From Chitinophaga agrisoli (GTDB lineage: Bacteria > Bacteroidota > Bacteroidia > Chitinophagales > Chitinophagaceae), in assembly GCF_008386695.1 (NCBI RefSeq), contig NZ_VUOC01000002.1, forward strand, positions 550,481-614,480: a stretch of DNA of 64,000 nt, written 5' to 3'. Shown one piece after another: positions 52,875-60,170 of the stretch. Position 1 is the first letter of the stretch, and every line of letters starts with the position of its first letter. Below the pieces are notes generated by a model, which searched no databases, was not told the origin of the DNA, and was given only the letters and a program-made list of their open reading frames with translations. The translations under genes were made by a program, and so were the position numbers.

Positions 52875-53699
52875 TTATCCGATTTGAAAACAACGCATGC
52901 TCATGGCTGCATATTGATATCCTTCATAGATGTGCGTGATCGGTTCATCCTGACCGGCCAATCCCAAACTGTATAACATTGGAAGATAATGATCGTTCGT
53001 AGGAACGGACAACATCGCGGAAGCGCCTATCTTAAAATAATTGATCAATGGCTGGAAGTCCCGGTCATCAAGACGCCGTTTTACAAAATGATCGAATTCC
53101 AGGTTCCATTCGTAAGGCGATGCATCGATATTATGCCAGTCGGTCAACCGGAGATTATGGACAATATTTCCACTACAGATGATCAGCACACCCCTGTCCC
53201 GCAGCGATCTTAACTGCGCCCCCAATCCGAAGTGAAAATCCGGTTGCCGCGTATAATCTACGCTCATTTCGAATACTGGCACATCCGCTTCCGGCCGGAT
53301 GTATTTCAGAACGGTCCAGGCGCCGTGATCAAGCCCCATGCCGGCGTCTTCCATTACATCGGTCATGGACACGATCTTCTTTACGTTCCGTGCTATCTCC
53401 GGCTGTCCGGCCGGTTCATAACTTATCTGAAAAAGGCGGTCATCGAACCTTCCGAAATCATAGATCGTACGGGGCCTGGGATTCACGCTTACGTACGTAC
53501 CTACGGTTTCCCAGTGTGCGGAAACGACCAGGATCGCATTGGGCTTTTCCAACGTCTTGCCCAATTTAGTAAGGCTCCTTGTAAAATCGTTATCTAACAC
53601 TGCATTGATCGGATGTCCGTGACCAATAAACAAAACAGGCATTTTTCGATGCCTTGTTTTGTATTGTTCACTGATCTTATTAAATTCCTGTAATTGCAT
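52875..53699 (-). CDS. ygiD: 4,5-DOPA dioxygenase extradiol-like (YgiD)
   Basis: The 274-residue protein belongs to the LigB/DODA family and matches YgiD: MPVLFIGHGHPINAV with metal-binding His residues, ILVVSAHWETVGTYVSVN, YDFGRFDDRLFQISYEPAGQ and GMGLDHGAWTVLKYI. These enzymes open catechol rings with Fe or Zn; which catechol is used here is unknown. It is the middle gene of an operon: 11 bp after the SnoaL-like gene and 10 bp before the hydrolase, opposite to a Crp/Fnr gene. The setting suggests a stress or aromatic-compound response. Confidence 0.9.
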   Translation of the reverse strand: MQLQEFNKISEQYKTRHRKMPVLFIGHGHPINAVLDNDFTRSLTKLGKTLEKPNAILVVSAHWETVGTYVSVNPRPRTIYDFGRFDDRLFQISYEPAGQPEIARNVKKIVSMTDVMEDAGMGLDHGAWTVLKYIRPEADVPVFEMSVDYTRQPDFHFGLGAQLRSLRDRGVLIICSGNIVHNLRLTDWHNIDASPYEWNLEFDHFVKRRLDDRDFQPLINYFKIGASAMLSVPTNDHYLPMLYSLGLAGQDEPITHIYEGYQYAAMSMRCFQIG

Positions 53700-53710
53700 G
53701 ATCCTGTTAT

Positions 53711-54277
53711 TTATTTGCCAAGGCCGATCTGGTCCAGATACGCTTTATTATCCCAAAAGAGGTGTTCTTCTATCATCACCCCATTTTTCCAGATCCCAAT
53801 GGTAGCCATGGGTATTTTAAACGATTTACGGGTAGGTTGAATGAATTTCCCGTTCCCTATCGGCATGGGCTTAGTGAAAGTCCCCTCAAAGACGCCGGTC
53901 ACAGCGGTGAGATTACCGGACCCGAAGCGGATAGGGTGTTGTTTTATACGGGTGTCGGGTGCATATACGAATAATGCCTTCATGTCTTCCAGGTGTTTGG
54001 GAAGCCCCGTTGTCACGTGTCCATCAGGCCAGTACACCTTGATATGCTGATCATGGCTCTCATGAAAGCGTGCCCACTGCTGGTTGCTGAAAACCGTGTA
54101 ATCCAGCGTGTCAAACTTAGCCAGGTATTGGGAGACCTCTTTATTGGCCGCGTTAAGCTGATTGATAACGCCGCGCAGGGAATCCACCTCCCTGGTGGCT
54201 TTCGCCGATTGTGCCTGGGTGTTGATACTTGTTGTGGCTAAAAACAATCCGGTGATGACTTTGATGATAGTTTTCAT
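53711..54277 (-). CDS. Secreted SnoaL/NTF2-like protein (ester-cyclase type)
   Basis: The 188-residue protein has a signal peptide (VITGLFLATTSINTQAQ), a short helical stretch (VDSLRGVINQLNAANKEV), and a SnoaL-like cone-shaped fold (FHESHDQHIKVYWPDGHVTT, NLTAVTGVFEGTFTKPM, IGIWKNGVMIEEHLFWDN). In polyketide biosynthesis such domains cyclise substrates, but in Bacteroidota these genes are usually stress-linked with no known substrate. It is the first gene of the operon that also holds ygiD and the hydrolase, and is divergent from the Crp/Fnr gene, 127 bp away. Confidence 0.82.
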   Translation of the reverse strand: MKTIIKVITGLFLATTSINTQAQSAKATREVDSLRGVINQLNAANKEVSQYLAKFDTLDYTVFSNQQWARFHESHDQHIKVYWPDGHVTTGLPKHLEDMKALFVYAPDTRIKQHPIRFGSGNLTAVTGVFEGTFTKPMPIGNGKFIQPTRKSFKIPMATIGIWKNGVMIEEHLFWDNKAYLDQIGLGK

Positions 54278-54404
54278 AATTTTAAGTTTTAGTCGTCCTT
54301 ATTGACATTCCAAAGGTCTCGCTAATTGGATCTTTTCTCTTTGATGTATGGTAAGAAATCGGCTTGATCTATGGTAAGTCACTTCGCCCACTAATTTTAT
54401 TAAC

Positions 54405-54986
54405 ATGTCGTCTTTATTATTTGATAACTTCAACAAATACAGCCGGTTAACGGAAGAAGAGTTTCACCTGATCGAGCAGGTGCTCACCAGGAAAATGGTG
54501 AAAAAGAAGAAGAATCTGCTAAATGAAGGGAATATCTGCAAATACCTTTTTTTCGTTGAAAAGGGAGCATTACGCTCTTATACGATCGACGAAAACGGCA
54601 GTGAACATATCGTTCAATTAGCGGTTGAAGATTATTGGATAGCCGATCTTTCCAGTTTTATTACACAGACGCCGGGGATGCTGACGATTGAAGCGATTGA
54701 GGATTGTGAGGTGTTGCTTTTACCAAATCCGGAGCTGGAGCGATTATACGATGCGATCCCTTCATTGGGGACTTTCTTCAGGAAGTTGTATCAAAGGGCT
54801 TATGTGCACTTACAGGGGCGGTTGCATTCATCGCAGCGCGTTAGTGCGGAAGAGCGATATCTTGAGCTGATCAATTCACAGCCTAAGATCGGTACCAGGA
54901 TCCCGTTGATCTATATTGCCTCTTATCTTGGGATTACGCCTGAAAGTTTGAGCCGGATAAGGAAGAATGTCTATAACAAATCTTAA
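54405..54986 (+). CDS. Crp/Fnr-family transcriptional regulator
   Basis: The 193-residue protein has a cyclic-nucleotide-binding-like barrel (KKKKNLLNEGNICKYLFFVE, GALRSYTIDENGSEHIVQLA, DYWIADLSSFITQTPG) and a C-terminal HTH (IASYLGITPESLSRIRKNVY). It is the same type as the regulator at 7621 and similarly lies opposite an operon of small enzymes. It is likely to control the SnoaL-ygiD-hydrolase operon (inference from the divergent arrangement). Confidence 0.9.
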   Translation: MSSLLFDNFNKYSRLTEEEFHLIEQVLTRKMVKKKKNLLNEGNICKYLFFVEKGALRSYTIDENGSEHIVQLAVEDYWIADLSSFITQTPGMLTIEAIEDCEVLLLPNPELERLYDAIPSLGTFFRKLYQRAYVHLQGRLHSSQRVSAEERYLELINSQPKIGTRIPLIYIASYLGITPESLSRIRKNVYNKS

Positions 54987-55181
54987 AGCCCTGGATTGCT
55001 TTAATGACCGCTAATTAGCTTATAGTTCTGTATAACGGCTATACTTAACCCGGTATTTTGTAATGAGCCATTCGTTCAGCATGATAAAGGTTGGTACTTT
55101 GGGAGAATTTAACAATGGGTATCTATAAAGTAAAGTCACGAATTATGTGGCATCGCTGCTTACATGTTATCGCTCCGGCAG

Positions 55182-56150
55182 CTAATTATAACGTTCTCTA
55201 TATTGAAGGGGCGTAAGACCCGTGATCTCTTTGAATAATTGGCGGAAGGTTTGCATATCAGCGTAACCGACATCTGACATGATTTTCTCGATTGGCTTCC
55301 TTCCCGCCTCCAGCGCTTTTTTGCTTGCCTCTATCCTGACTTTCTGTAGATATTCAATCACCGTACAGTGTGTCGCCTTCTTGAATCTTCGTTCAAACGT
55401 TCTCCGGGTCAGGTGAAAGCTATCTGCCAGGTTTTCCACGGTTACCTTAGTTCTATAGTTTTCTTCAATGAAATCCTGCGCTTTGAGAATTTCTGCATCC
55501 TGGTGGGTTCTAAGTCCATTAAATATAATGAACGGCGTTTGCGTATTCCGATCAAGATCCACAACGAAATGTTTAGCCACGAGAATGGCAGTCTCCCGGT
55601 CGGTATATTTTTCCACCAGGAAGAGTAACAGGTTCCAATAGGCGTTGCTTCCGCCACTGGAATATATCCCGTTGTGTTCAACGATCATCTTTTCATCGAC
55701 CAGGGTGACATCCGGGAAATAAAACCTGAATTCATTCGCATAGCTCCAATGGGTCGTGCACTTTTTGCCTTTAAGCAGTCCCGTGAATGCCAGCATAAAT
55801 GCGCCAGTGCATAAGGAGGCGATCTCACAATTCTGCCGGTATTTTTTGATGATCCAATCCACGAAATACCGGTTCAGGTGATTGGAGCTCAAAAGATCGC
55901 CACGCAGCGCGGGGATGATGATCAAATCAGCAGGTACGTGATCAGCGACGGTCGCATCAGCCCTGATGGTCACCAGACCGCGTTCGATAGTCAGCTCTGG
56001 CTGCTCGGCGATGATCTGTACATCAAAATAATCCTGATCATACTTCGCTTTGCAGAAGTCGTTGGCTTTCTCAAACACGGACCGCGCGTCTGCGATGGCA
56101 GCGTAGTTGGCATTTTTTAAGGCTAAAATAGCGACGTGCTTCTTCTGCAT
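55182..56150 (-). CDS. GlxA-type regulator (DJ-1/PfpI + AraC domains)
   Basis: The 322-residue protein has an N-terminal DJ-1/PfpI-like domain (HVAILALKNANYAAIADARS, DLIIIPALRGDLL, IASLCTGAFMLAFTGLLKGK with the nucleophile-elbow Cys) and a C-terminal AraC HTH pair (VENLADSFHLTRRTFERRFK and IMSDVGYADMQTFRQLFKEI). These are cytoplasmic transcription factors; the DJ-1 part probably senses a small molecule. It is divergent from the VOC-DoxX-DUF4287 operon (about 116 bp between starts), which it may regulate. Confidence 0.9.
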   Translation of the reverse strand: MQKKHVAILALKNANYAAIADARSVFEKANDFCKAKYDQDYFDVQIIAEQPELTIERGLVTIRADATVADHVPADLIIIPALRGDLLSSNHLNRYFVDWIIKKYRQNCEIASLCTGAFMLAFTGLLKGKKCTTHWSYANEFRFYFPDVTLVDEKMIVEHNGIYSSGGSNAYWNLLLFLVEKYTDRETAILVAKHFVVDLDRNTQTPFIIFNGLRTHQDAEILKAQDFIEENYRTKVTVENLADSFHLTRRTFERRFKKATHCTVIEYLQKVRIEASKKALEAGRKPIEKIMSDVGYADMQTFRQLFKEITGLTPLQYRERYN

Positions 56151-56240
56151 GCTTTTTTTTCAAAAATAAGCATTTGTGATGTCGCAAACGCCTTTATGAT
56201 TATGTCGCATTTACACTGTTTACCAAAGGCGTTTAATCTA

Positions 56241-56248
56241 TAGTTTTG
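56241..56248 (+). promoter_or_regulatory. Putative -7 promoter element (TAnnTTTG)
   Basis: TAGTTTTG matches the Bacteroidota -7 consensus exactly and ends 18 bp before the ATG of the VOC gene (56267), which also has an AGGAAA ribosome-binding stretch just upstream. Confidence 0.55.
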
Positions 56249-56266
56249 CTTAAAACTTATAGGAAA

Positions 56267-56704
56267 ATGGTCAACACGGATATTTATTTACACTTCAACG
56301 GGCAGTGTGAGCAAGCTTTTGAGTTCTACCGGTCCATCTTTGGCGGCGAGTTTATTACCAGGCAGCGTTACGGGGATATGGCCGGCGGCGACAAAATGAA
56401 CGCTGCGGACCAGGATAGGATCATACATGTTTCTTTAAGCATTACCCCTGCTACTACGCTCATGGGCTCTGACCTGCCATCTGGCGATGACCATAACTTT
56501 ACGCTTGGCAGTAATTTTCATATTTGTCTTCAGGCAGAAACGGAAAAAGAAGCAGATAAGCTTTTCCAGCTCCTGTCAAAGGATGGCAAAGTGGAAATGC
56601 CGATGAGCAAGACATTTTGGGGCGCCTATTTTGGAATGGCAGCAGACCAGTTCGGTGTGCACTGGATGATCAGTTATAACAGCGTTAAACCAAATCAAGC
56701 ATAA
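56267..56704 (+). CDS. VOC-family (PhnB/glyoxalase-like) protein
   Basis: The protein has about 145 residues and matches PhnB-like VOC proteins: DIYLHFNGQCEQAFEFYRSI, then FGGEF, RIIHVSLSITPATTLMGSDL and FWGAYFGMAADQFGVHWMI. The frame opens at a TTG (56246), but the ATG at 56267 with AGGAAA before it is the better start. It is the first gene of a three-gene operon (7 bp to the DoxX-like gene). It is a second copy of the protein type at 5622-6062, and in a different setting. Substrate unknown. Confidence 0.88.
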   Translation: MVNTDIYLHFNGQCEQAFEFYRSIFGGEFITRQRYGDMAGGDKMNAADQDRIIHVSLSITPATTLMGSDLPSGDDHNFTLGSNFHICLQAETEKEADKLFQLLSKDGKVEMPMSKTFWGAYFGMAADQFGVHWMISYNSVKPNQA

Positions 56705-56711
56705 AAAACTT

Positions 56712-57113
56712 ATGGAAAGCACTCATCCTTCCAGGGCAATACGCTGGACAGGCATTATCATGCGCTGGTTCGTTATCTTATTTTTGTTGTTCGATGCCGT
56801 CATGAAATTCGTAAAGCCAGCACCGGTTATCCAGTCAACCATCCATGAATTAGGGTATAAGGAACATCATATACTGATTTTTGCATTTCTGGTGTTGTTA
56901 CCGACCCTGCTTTTTGCGATACCCCGAACCAGAATTTTAGGAGCGCTACTCTTAACCGCCTATCTCGGCGGAGCAATTGCCGCGCAGTTACGGGTTGATA
57001 GTCCGCTATTCAGCCATCTATTGTTTCCTGTGTATATCGCAGTACTGATGTGGGGCAGCATCTGGCTACTGGACGAAAGGCTGCGGCGCATTTTTCCGGT
57101 CATCAAAAACTAA
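56712..57113 (+). CDS. DoxX-like membrane protein
   Basis: The 133-residue protein has four hydrophobic segments: WFVILFLLFDAVMKFV, ILIFAFLVLLPTLLFAI, ILGALLLTAYLGGAIAAQL and LLFPVYIAVLMWGSIWLL. It also carries the DoxX-family signature stretches PAPVIQSTIHELGYKEHHIL and LRVDSPLFSHLLFPVYIAVL. It is an inner-membrane protein of unclear function, often linked to redox or stress genes. It lies 7 bp after the VOC gene and 8 bp before the DUF4287 gene. Confidence 0.85.
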   Translation: MESTHPSRAIRWTGIIMRWFVILFLLFDAVMKFVKPAPVIQSTIHELGYKEHHILIFAFLVLLPTLLFAIPRTRILGALLLTAYLGGAIAAQLRVDSPLFSHLLFPVYIAVLMWGSIWLLDERLRRIFPVIKN

Positions 57114-57121
57114 TTACTATT

Positions 57122-57346
57122 ATGTCATTTCAAGGATACTTAAAAACGATCAAAGAGAAAACCGGCAAAACTGCCGAAGATTTCAGGAAATTAGCAGCGG
57201 ATAAAGGTTATACCAGGGATGGGCAATTGACCGTTAAGGCTGGGGATATTGTTAAATGGTTGAAAGAAGATTTTGAGCTAGGCCATGGGCATAGTATGGC
57301 GATTTATGCGTTGCTGAAAGGGAAAAAAACTGAAAATGATCATTGA
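57122..57346 (+). CDS. DUF4287 protein
   Basis: The 74-residue protein matches DUF4287: FQGYLKTIKEKTGKTAEDFR, then KLAADKG, and the tail VKWLKEDFELGHGHSMAIYA. It is a small cytoplasmic protein with no known activity. I chose the ATG at 57122, 8 bp after the DoxX-like stop; the frame continues upstream inside that gene. Third gene of the operon; 57347-57454 has no gene. Confidence 0.82.
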   Translation: MSFQGYLKTIKEKTGKTAEDFRKLAADKGYTRDGQLTVKAGDIVKWLKEDFELGHGHSMAIYALLKGKKTENDH

Positions 57347-57454
57347 CATTTGGGGTTGTAGTGAGAAGGTTGCTGGTGCGCAGAGAGTTAACGGAAGAAC
57401 ATTGAGGCTTATATCAAAAATAAGAGAAAATAAAACAAGCCCCTGTAAAGCCGC

Positions 57455-57880
57455 TTATGATAACCTGTTTAGCAGTTTTTGCTGCACACTTTTGCCCAAC
57501 AAAAACGGGCTTATAAATGTGGCGCCTATCAGAAAATAAAAAAAGTTGGCAGTTAAATAGTCGGTTGCAACAGGCAAAATCAAACTATACAATAAGGATA
57601 GGCCTATGTATATGCCGCAGTTGACTACCGCAATCTGTAATAACCATTTTCGCCACCTTTTTGCATTTACCAGAAAATAGAAAAGAATAATGTAAAATAG
57701 ATAGTAAAATATAAATCGCATTGCATTTACTTCAATCCCGTCCCTGAGCGCTTTCTCAATGTGCCAGGAATCTACTTTGTATTTTACAAATAATAACGAA
57801 GACTCAAATAATACAATGCAAATTACTGTTTCAATCAGCATTAGTAAAATTGTATAGAGAATACACCTTAGTACTGACAT
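57455..57880 (-). CDS. Small integral membrane protein
   Basis: The protein has about 141 residues and four hydrophobic segments (ILYTILLMLIETVICIVLFE, FIFYYLFYIILFYFLV, LLQIAVVNCGIYIGLSLLY and FFYFLIGATFISPFLLG). No family is recognised. I chose the ATG at 57880; a longer frame starts with a TTG at 57907. Codons are AT-rich compared with the neighbours, which may reflect membrane composition or recent arrival. It sits on the chromosome side of the putative attachment site. Confidence 0.6.
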   Translation of the reverse strand: MSVLRCILYTILLMLIETVICIVLFESSLLFVKYKVDSWHIEKALRDGIEVNAMRFIFYYLFYIILFYFLVNAKRWRKWLLQIAVVNCGIYIGLSLLYSLILPVATDYLTANFFYFLIGATFISPFLLGKSVQQKLLNRLS

Positions 57881-58022
57881 CCCTTTTATTTTTGTTGCCA
57901 CCTTCAAAATTTGTAACTGCCATCTTGAGGAAATAGTAATTATTATAGATAGCGCAAAAAATAGTAAAATTAGCTTTCAAAGGTTCTTAACCACTCGAAT
58001 CCAATCATTTGGTGCAAATGAA

Positions 58023-58046
58023 AAAAGCTCACATGCGTGAGCTTTT
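58023..58046 (-). terminator. Perfect stem-loop terminator beside the tRNA fragment
   Basis: AAAAGCTCAC and GTGAGCTTTT form a perfect 10-bp stem around the loop ATGC. On the minus strand the stem ends in a T-run (TTTTTTC), and on the plus strand it also ends in T residues, so it could act both ways. It lies 21 bp past the tRNA-like 3' end at 58068, where the terminator of an intact tRNA gene would be; it also follows the gene ending at 58174. Confidence 0.7.
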
Positions 58047-58067
58047 CATAAACAACTGATATCATCG

Positions 58068-58084
58068 TGCCCAGAACAGGAATC
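58068..58084 (-). other. tRNA 3'-end fragment, putative prophage attachment core
   Basis: On the minus strand these bases read GATTCCTGTTCTGGGCA. They fit the end of a tRNA: last four T-loop bases GATT, the T-stem 3' strand CCTGT starting with the invariant C61, the 7-bp acceptor strand TCTGGGC, and the discriminator A (encoded CCA is usually absent in Bacteroidota). The 5' partner would begin GCCCAGA, as in many tRNA-Leu genes (from memory). There is no tRNA 5' part upstream, so this is a fragment, as left at one end of an element integrated in a tRNA gene. Confidence 0.5.
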
Positions 58085-58173
58085 TTTATAAATTGATTTA
58101 CAACACATTATGTTGACTGCTCGCCATTTGTTCGCCACAAATATATGTATTATTCCGATTAGACTGAGGCTAT

Positions 58174-58407
58174 TCATTCCAATCCCTTCAGAATAACCCA
58201 GGCGATTTGAGTAATTAACCCCTGTTCCAGCTCCTCTCCCTCTATTGTGTTCTGTAGGCCGTTCCCGTCCGTGGGCTCAAATGTTAACGTCGTGGCGCCC
58301 ACCTTCGCGGTGATCTTGCAGTCAATGCCTTGGTACTCCAGCAAGAAATCCACCGGGTAGTCCCGCCCCTGGTAGGCAACAGTGATATGTTTCGTTTCTG
58401 TTTCCAT
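58174..58407 (-). CDS. Small hypothetical protein, family A
   Basis: The 77-residue protein has strand-rich sequence (KHITVAYQGRDYPVDFLLEY, CKITAKVGATTLTFEP) and a helical end (GLITQIAWVILKGL). Its layout, beta strands then an LxxxI-type helix, resembles the proteins at 59383-59619 and 59619-59849; they may be related, but similarity is weak by eye. No known domain. It is the leftmost gene of the element and is divergent from the gene at 58465. Intergenic 57881-58173 holds only the terminator and tRNA fragment. Confidence 0.55.
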   Translation of the reverse strand: METETKHITVAYQGRDYPVDFLLEYQGIDCKITAKVGATTLTFEPTDGNGLQNTIEGEELEQGLITQIAWVILKGLE

Positions 58408-58441
58408 ATAACAGCCGTCACAAAAATACGACCTAATTACG

Positions 58442-58449
58442 TAGTTTTG
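58442..58449 (+). promoter_or_regulatory. Putative -7 promoter element (TAnnTTTG)
   Basis: TAGTTTTG matches the Bacteroidota -7 consensus exactly, 15 bp before the ATG at 58465. No clear -33 TTG is seen. Confidence 0.5.
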
Positions 58450-58464
58450 CTAAAAATATTAGTA

Positions 58465-58716
58465 ATGAAGCCGTGGATAAAAATACGCTTTGACTATGTA
58501 GAGGGCGATACTCGGCTCCCCGCTCAGCTGGCGGAAACGATGCATTGCGGTGGCCGGCTGTCATTTCAGTTGCTCGTAAATAATTATTACTGGGGGGAGG
58601 TATTCCAGCGGCAGGGTGAATGGGTCTGGCCGGATCGGTTACACGGGGACGATATTGCCGGCCTGGTTGACAGGATGGGAGATGTATACTACCTGCGGCC
58701 GGAGGATATGTACTAA
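58465..58716 (+). CDS. Small hypothetical protein
   Basis: The 83-residue protein starts at the ATG at 58465, placed 15 bp after a consensus -7 element; the frame is open further upstream but lies across the divergent gene. It is rich in aromatic and charged residues (MKPWIKIRFDYVEGD, VNNYYWGEVFQRQGEWVWPD, LVDRMGDVYYLRPEDMY). No family is recognised. It overlaps the convergent SRAP gene by 4 bp at the stop codons (58713-58716). Confidence 0.55.
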   Translation: MKPWIKIRFDYVEGDTRLPAQLAETMHCGGRLSFQLLVNNYYWGEVFQRQGEWVWPDRLHGDDIAGLVDRMGDVYYLRPEDMY

Positions 58717-59402
58717 AACAAGGTCGTTGGGCTGTCATCTACTTGGTCTAGCAGGCTGGGATAATTATTTGCCGCCTTCCCGATATCGTTTCCTATCCGT
58801 CTCTTCGTCATCCGGTCGCTCGGAAAGGTTGTTATTAAGGATTTGGGATCAGAGAACCCCGGAAACAGCCATTTTTGAACGGCCCCGGCCTTCGGATCAA
58901 GAAATACCGGCATCCGGGTATGTATCTCTTTTATAAAGCCGTTGGGCTCCATTGTGAGAATTGTGAATGACCTTTTGACTTCTCCGGTTTCCTTGTTTAC
59001 CCAATCATCATACAGCCCAGCCATCCAAAACAAAGCATCTTCGCATGGATATATGTAATAAGGAATCTTGGTCGTTTTGTCCAGTTTTTGCCACTCTATA
59101 AAGCCTGTGAAGGGGATGACACAACGCTTATTTTTGAGCAAGCCAGCCCAATAAGGCTTATCTAGCTCTTCCGATTTCTTATTGAACATACTGTACTGGC
59201 CCACCTTGTACTCTGCAGAATACGAAGGAATAAGCCACCATTTGGCCATTTCGACTTTGCCTACTGTGACCAGTATCGGCACGTCCTGAGTGGGAGCGAT
59301 GTTATAGCTGCCGTACAGCCGGTAATCATCCTCCAAAATCAAATCCCTTTCTTCCAGGGTGAGATCCCGGTTATTCGGGTCCCTAGCTCCGCGTCCGCAC
59401 AT
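58713..59402 (-). CDS. SOS-response-associated peptidase (SRAP, YedK/HMCES-like)
   Basis: This 229-residue protein belongs to the SRAP family, which crosslinks to abasic sites in single-stranded DNA. The ATG at 59402 is the right start because it places the catalytic Cys at position 2 (MCGRGARD); a frame from 59423 would not. It also has YNIAPTQDVPILV, FNKKSEEL (Asn), RCVIPFTGFIEWQ (Glu) and FIKEIHTRMPVFL (His). The usual PxDGFYEW reads PFTGFIEW here, a minor change. It overlaps the upstream gene at 59383 by 20 bp, so the operon XRE-small-small-SRAP is likely. Confidence 0.92.
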   Translation of the reverse strand: MCGRGARDPNNRDLTLEERDLILEDDYRLYGSYNIAPTQDVPILVTVGKVEMAKWWLIPSYSAEYKVGQYSMFNKKSEELDKPYWAGLLKNKRCVIPFTGFIEWQKLDKTTKIPYYIYPCEDALFWMAGLYDDWVNKETGEVKRSFTILTMEPNGFIKEIHTRMPVFLDPKAGAVQKWLFPGFSDPKSLITTFPSDRMTKRRIGNDIGKAANNYPSLLDQVDDSPTTLF

Positions 59403-59619
59403 ATTCTTGTATTTTTTCGGCAATTTGTTTGAGTAGCGTAAGGTTGAGCGCCGCCTCCGGATCTTCAGGCGCTATCATTATCCCCTCATTCTGTTGGTTG
59501 GTGATAAACGCAATCTCCTCCCCTTCTACCTCAACATAATACACGGTCTTTCCACTGATGTGGATTGATGGCCGCACTGTGTAGGGCCAGTCGTTAACGT
59601 GTATAGTGAAATCAGGCAT
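59383..59619 (-). CDS. Small hypothetical protein, family A
   Basis: The 78-residue protein has beta strands (DFTIHVNDWPYTVRPSIHIS, TVYYVEVEGEEIAFITN) and ends with LLKQIAEKIQEY. It is similar in layout, and in part in sequence, to the next protein: V-strands, a GKxVYxVxx core, and an LLxxIAxxIxxx end. No known domain. The start overlaps the stop of the upstream gene by one base (TAATG) and the end overlaps SRAP by 20 bp, so co-translation is likely. Confidence 0.65.
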   Translation of the reverse strand: MPDFTIHVNDWPYTVRPSIHISGKTVYYVEVEGEEIAFITNQQNEGIMIAPEDPEAALNLTLLKQIAEKIQEYVRTRS

Positions 59620-59849
59620 TACATGAAGCGATCCTCTATCCTATCTGCAATTTCTTCCAGCAAAAATGAGTCCAGTTGAGCGGGTGGATCGTAGGGCACT
59701 ATGATACGGCCTATTTCAGGGTTGCCTCCGAATATAACGGTTTGGTTGTCAATTATTACAGAGTATACTATCTTTCCATTGGCTTGGTTGATATACGGTT
59801 TTGCGAGATACCGGGAGCCGTCTCTTAGCGTGACAATAAATGATTCCAT
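59619..59849 (-). CDS. Small hypothetical protein, family A
   Basis: The 76-residue protein starts at the ATG at 59849 (MESFIVTLRDGSRYLAKPYI) and has a GKIVYSVIIDNQTVIFGG core and an LLEEIADRIEDRF end. It is related to the downstream 59383-59619 protein. A longer frame reaches 59900 but overlaps the XRE gene. Its stop and the next start share one base, TAATG. The XRE gene stop is 20 bp upstream. Function unknown; it might act with SRAP or the ligase. Confidence 0.65.
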   Translation of the reverse strand: MESFIVTLRDGSRYLAKPYINQANGKIVYSVIIDNQTVIFGGNPEIGRIIVPYDPPAQLDSFLLEEIADRIEDRFM

Positions 59850-59869
59850 TTCAACTGCGAAGGTAAGGA

Positions 59870-60085
59870 TTAAGCCGAGATTAGGTCGCTTATATTGCAT
59901 TCCAAGGCCCTGGCCAACATTACAGCAGTTACAATGCCCGGCTCATGCAACCCTCGTTCTAGCTTACCCACATGCTGCGGCTCCATACCGGCTTCTACCC
60001 CGAGCTTAGTTTGAGTCCATCCCTTCTTAAGTCGGATCGATTTTAGGTTTTCACCAAATGCCTTTATAATGCGCTCATTATCCAT
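59870..60085 (-). CDS. XRE-family helix-turn-helix regulator
   Basis: The 71-residue protein is a single HTH_3-type DNA-binding domain: FGENLKSIRLKKGWTQTKLG, then VEAGMEPQHVGKLERGL and VTAVMLARALECNISDLI. It is the expected size for a phage- or island-type repressor without a sensor domain. It is the first gene of the operon ending with SRAP. It should bind the operator-like repeats just upstream (60104-60166), giving autoregulation. Confidence 0.9.
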   Translation of the reverse strand: MDNERIIKAFGENLKSIRLKKGWTQTKLGVEAGMEPQHVGKLERGLHEPGIVTAVMLARALECNISDLISA

Positions 60086-60092
60086 TGAGCCA

Positions 60093-60100
60093 CAAACATA
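60093..60100 (-). promoter_or_regulatory. Putative -7 promoter element with near-leaderless transcript
   Basis: On the minus strand this reads TATGTTTG, an exact TAnnTTTG match, ending 7 bp before the ATG at 60085. The transcript would have almost no leader, a known arrangement for phage repressor genes. No -33 element is seen. Confidence 0.5.
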
Positions 60101-60103
60101 TAC

Positions 60104-60166
60104 ATGATTAGTTATACATAGTTAATCATTTACAATTAATTACATTTGATTAATCAAGTATGATTA
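60104..60166. promoter_or_regulatory. Cluster of TGATTA/TAATCA half-sites, likely XRE operator
   Basis: Half-sites are at 60104-60110 (ATGATTA), 60123-60129 (TAATCAT), 60147-60158 (TTGATTAATCAA, a perfect 12-bp palindrome) and 60160-60166 (ATGATTA). The AT-rich region directly upstream of the XRE gene has the form of a multi-site operator. It overlaps or borders the promoter at 60093-60100. Confidence 0.55.
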
Positions 60167-60170
60167 CATA

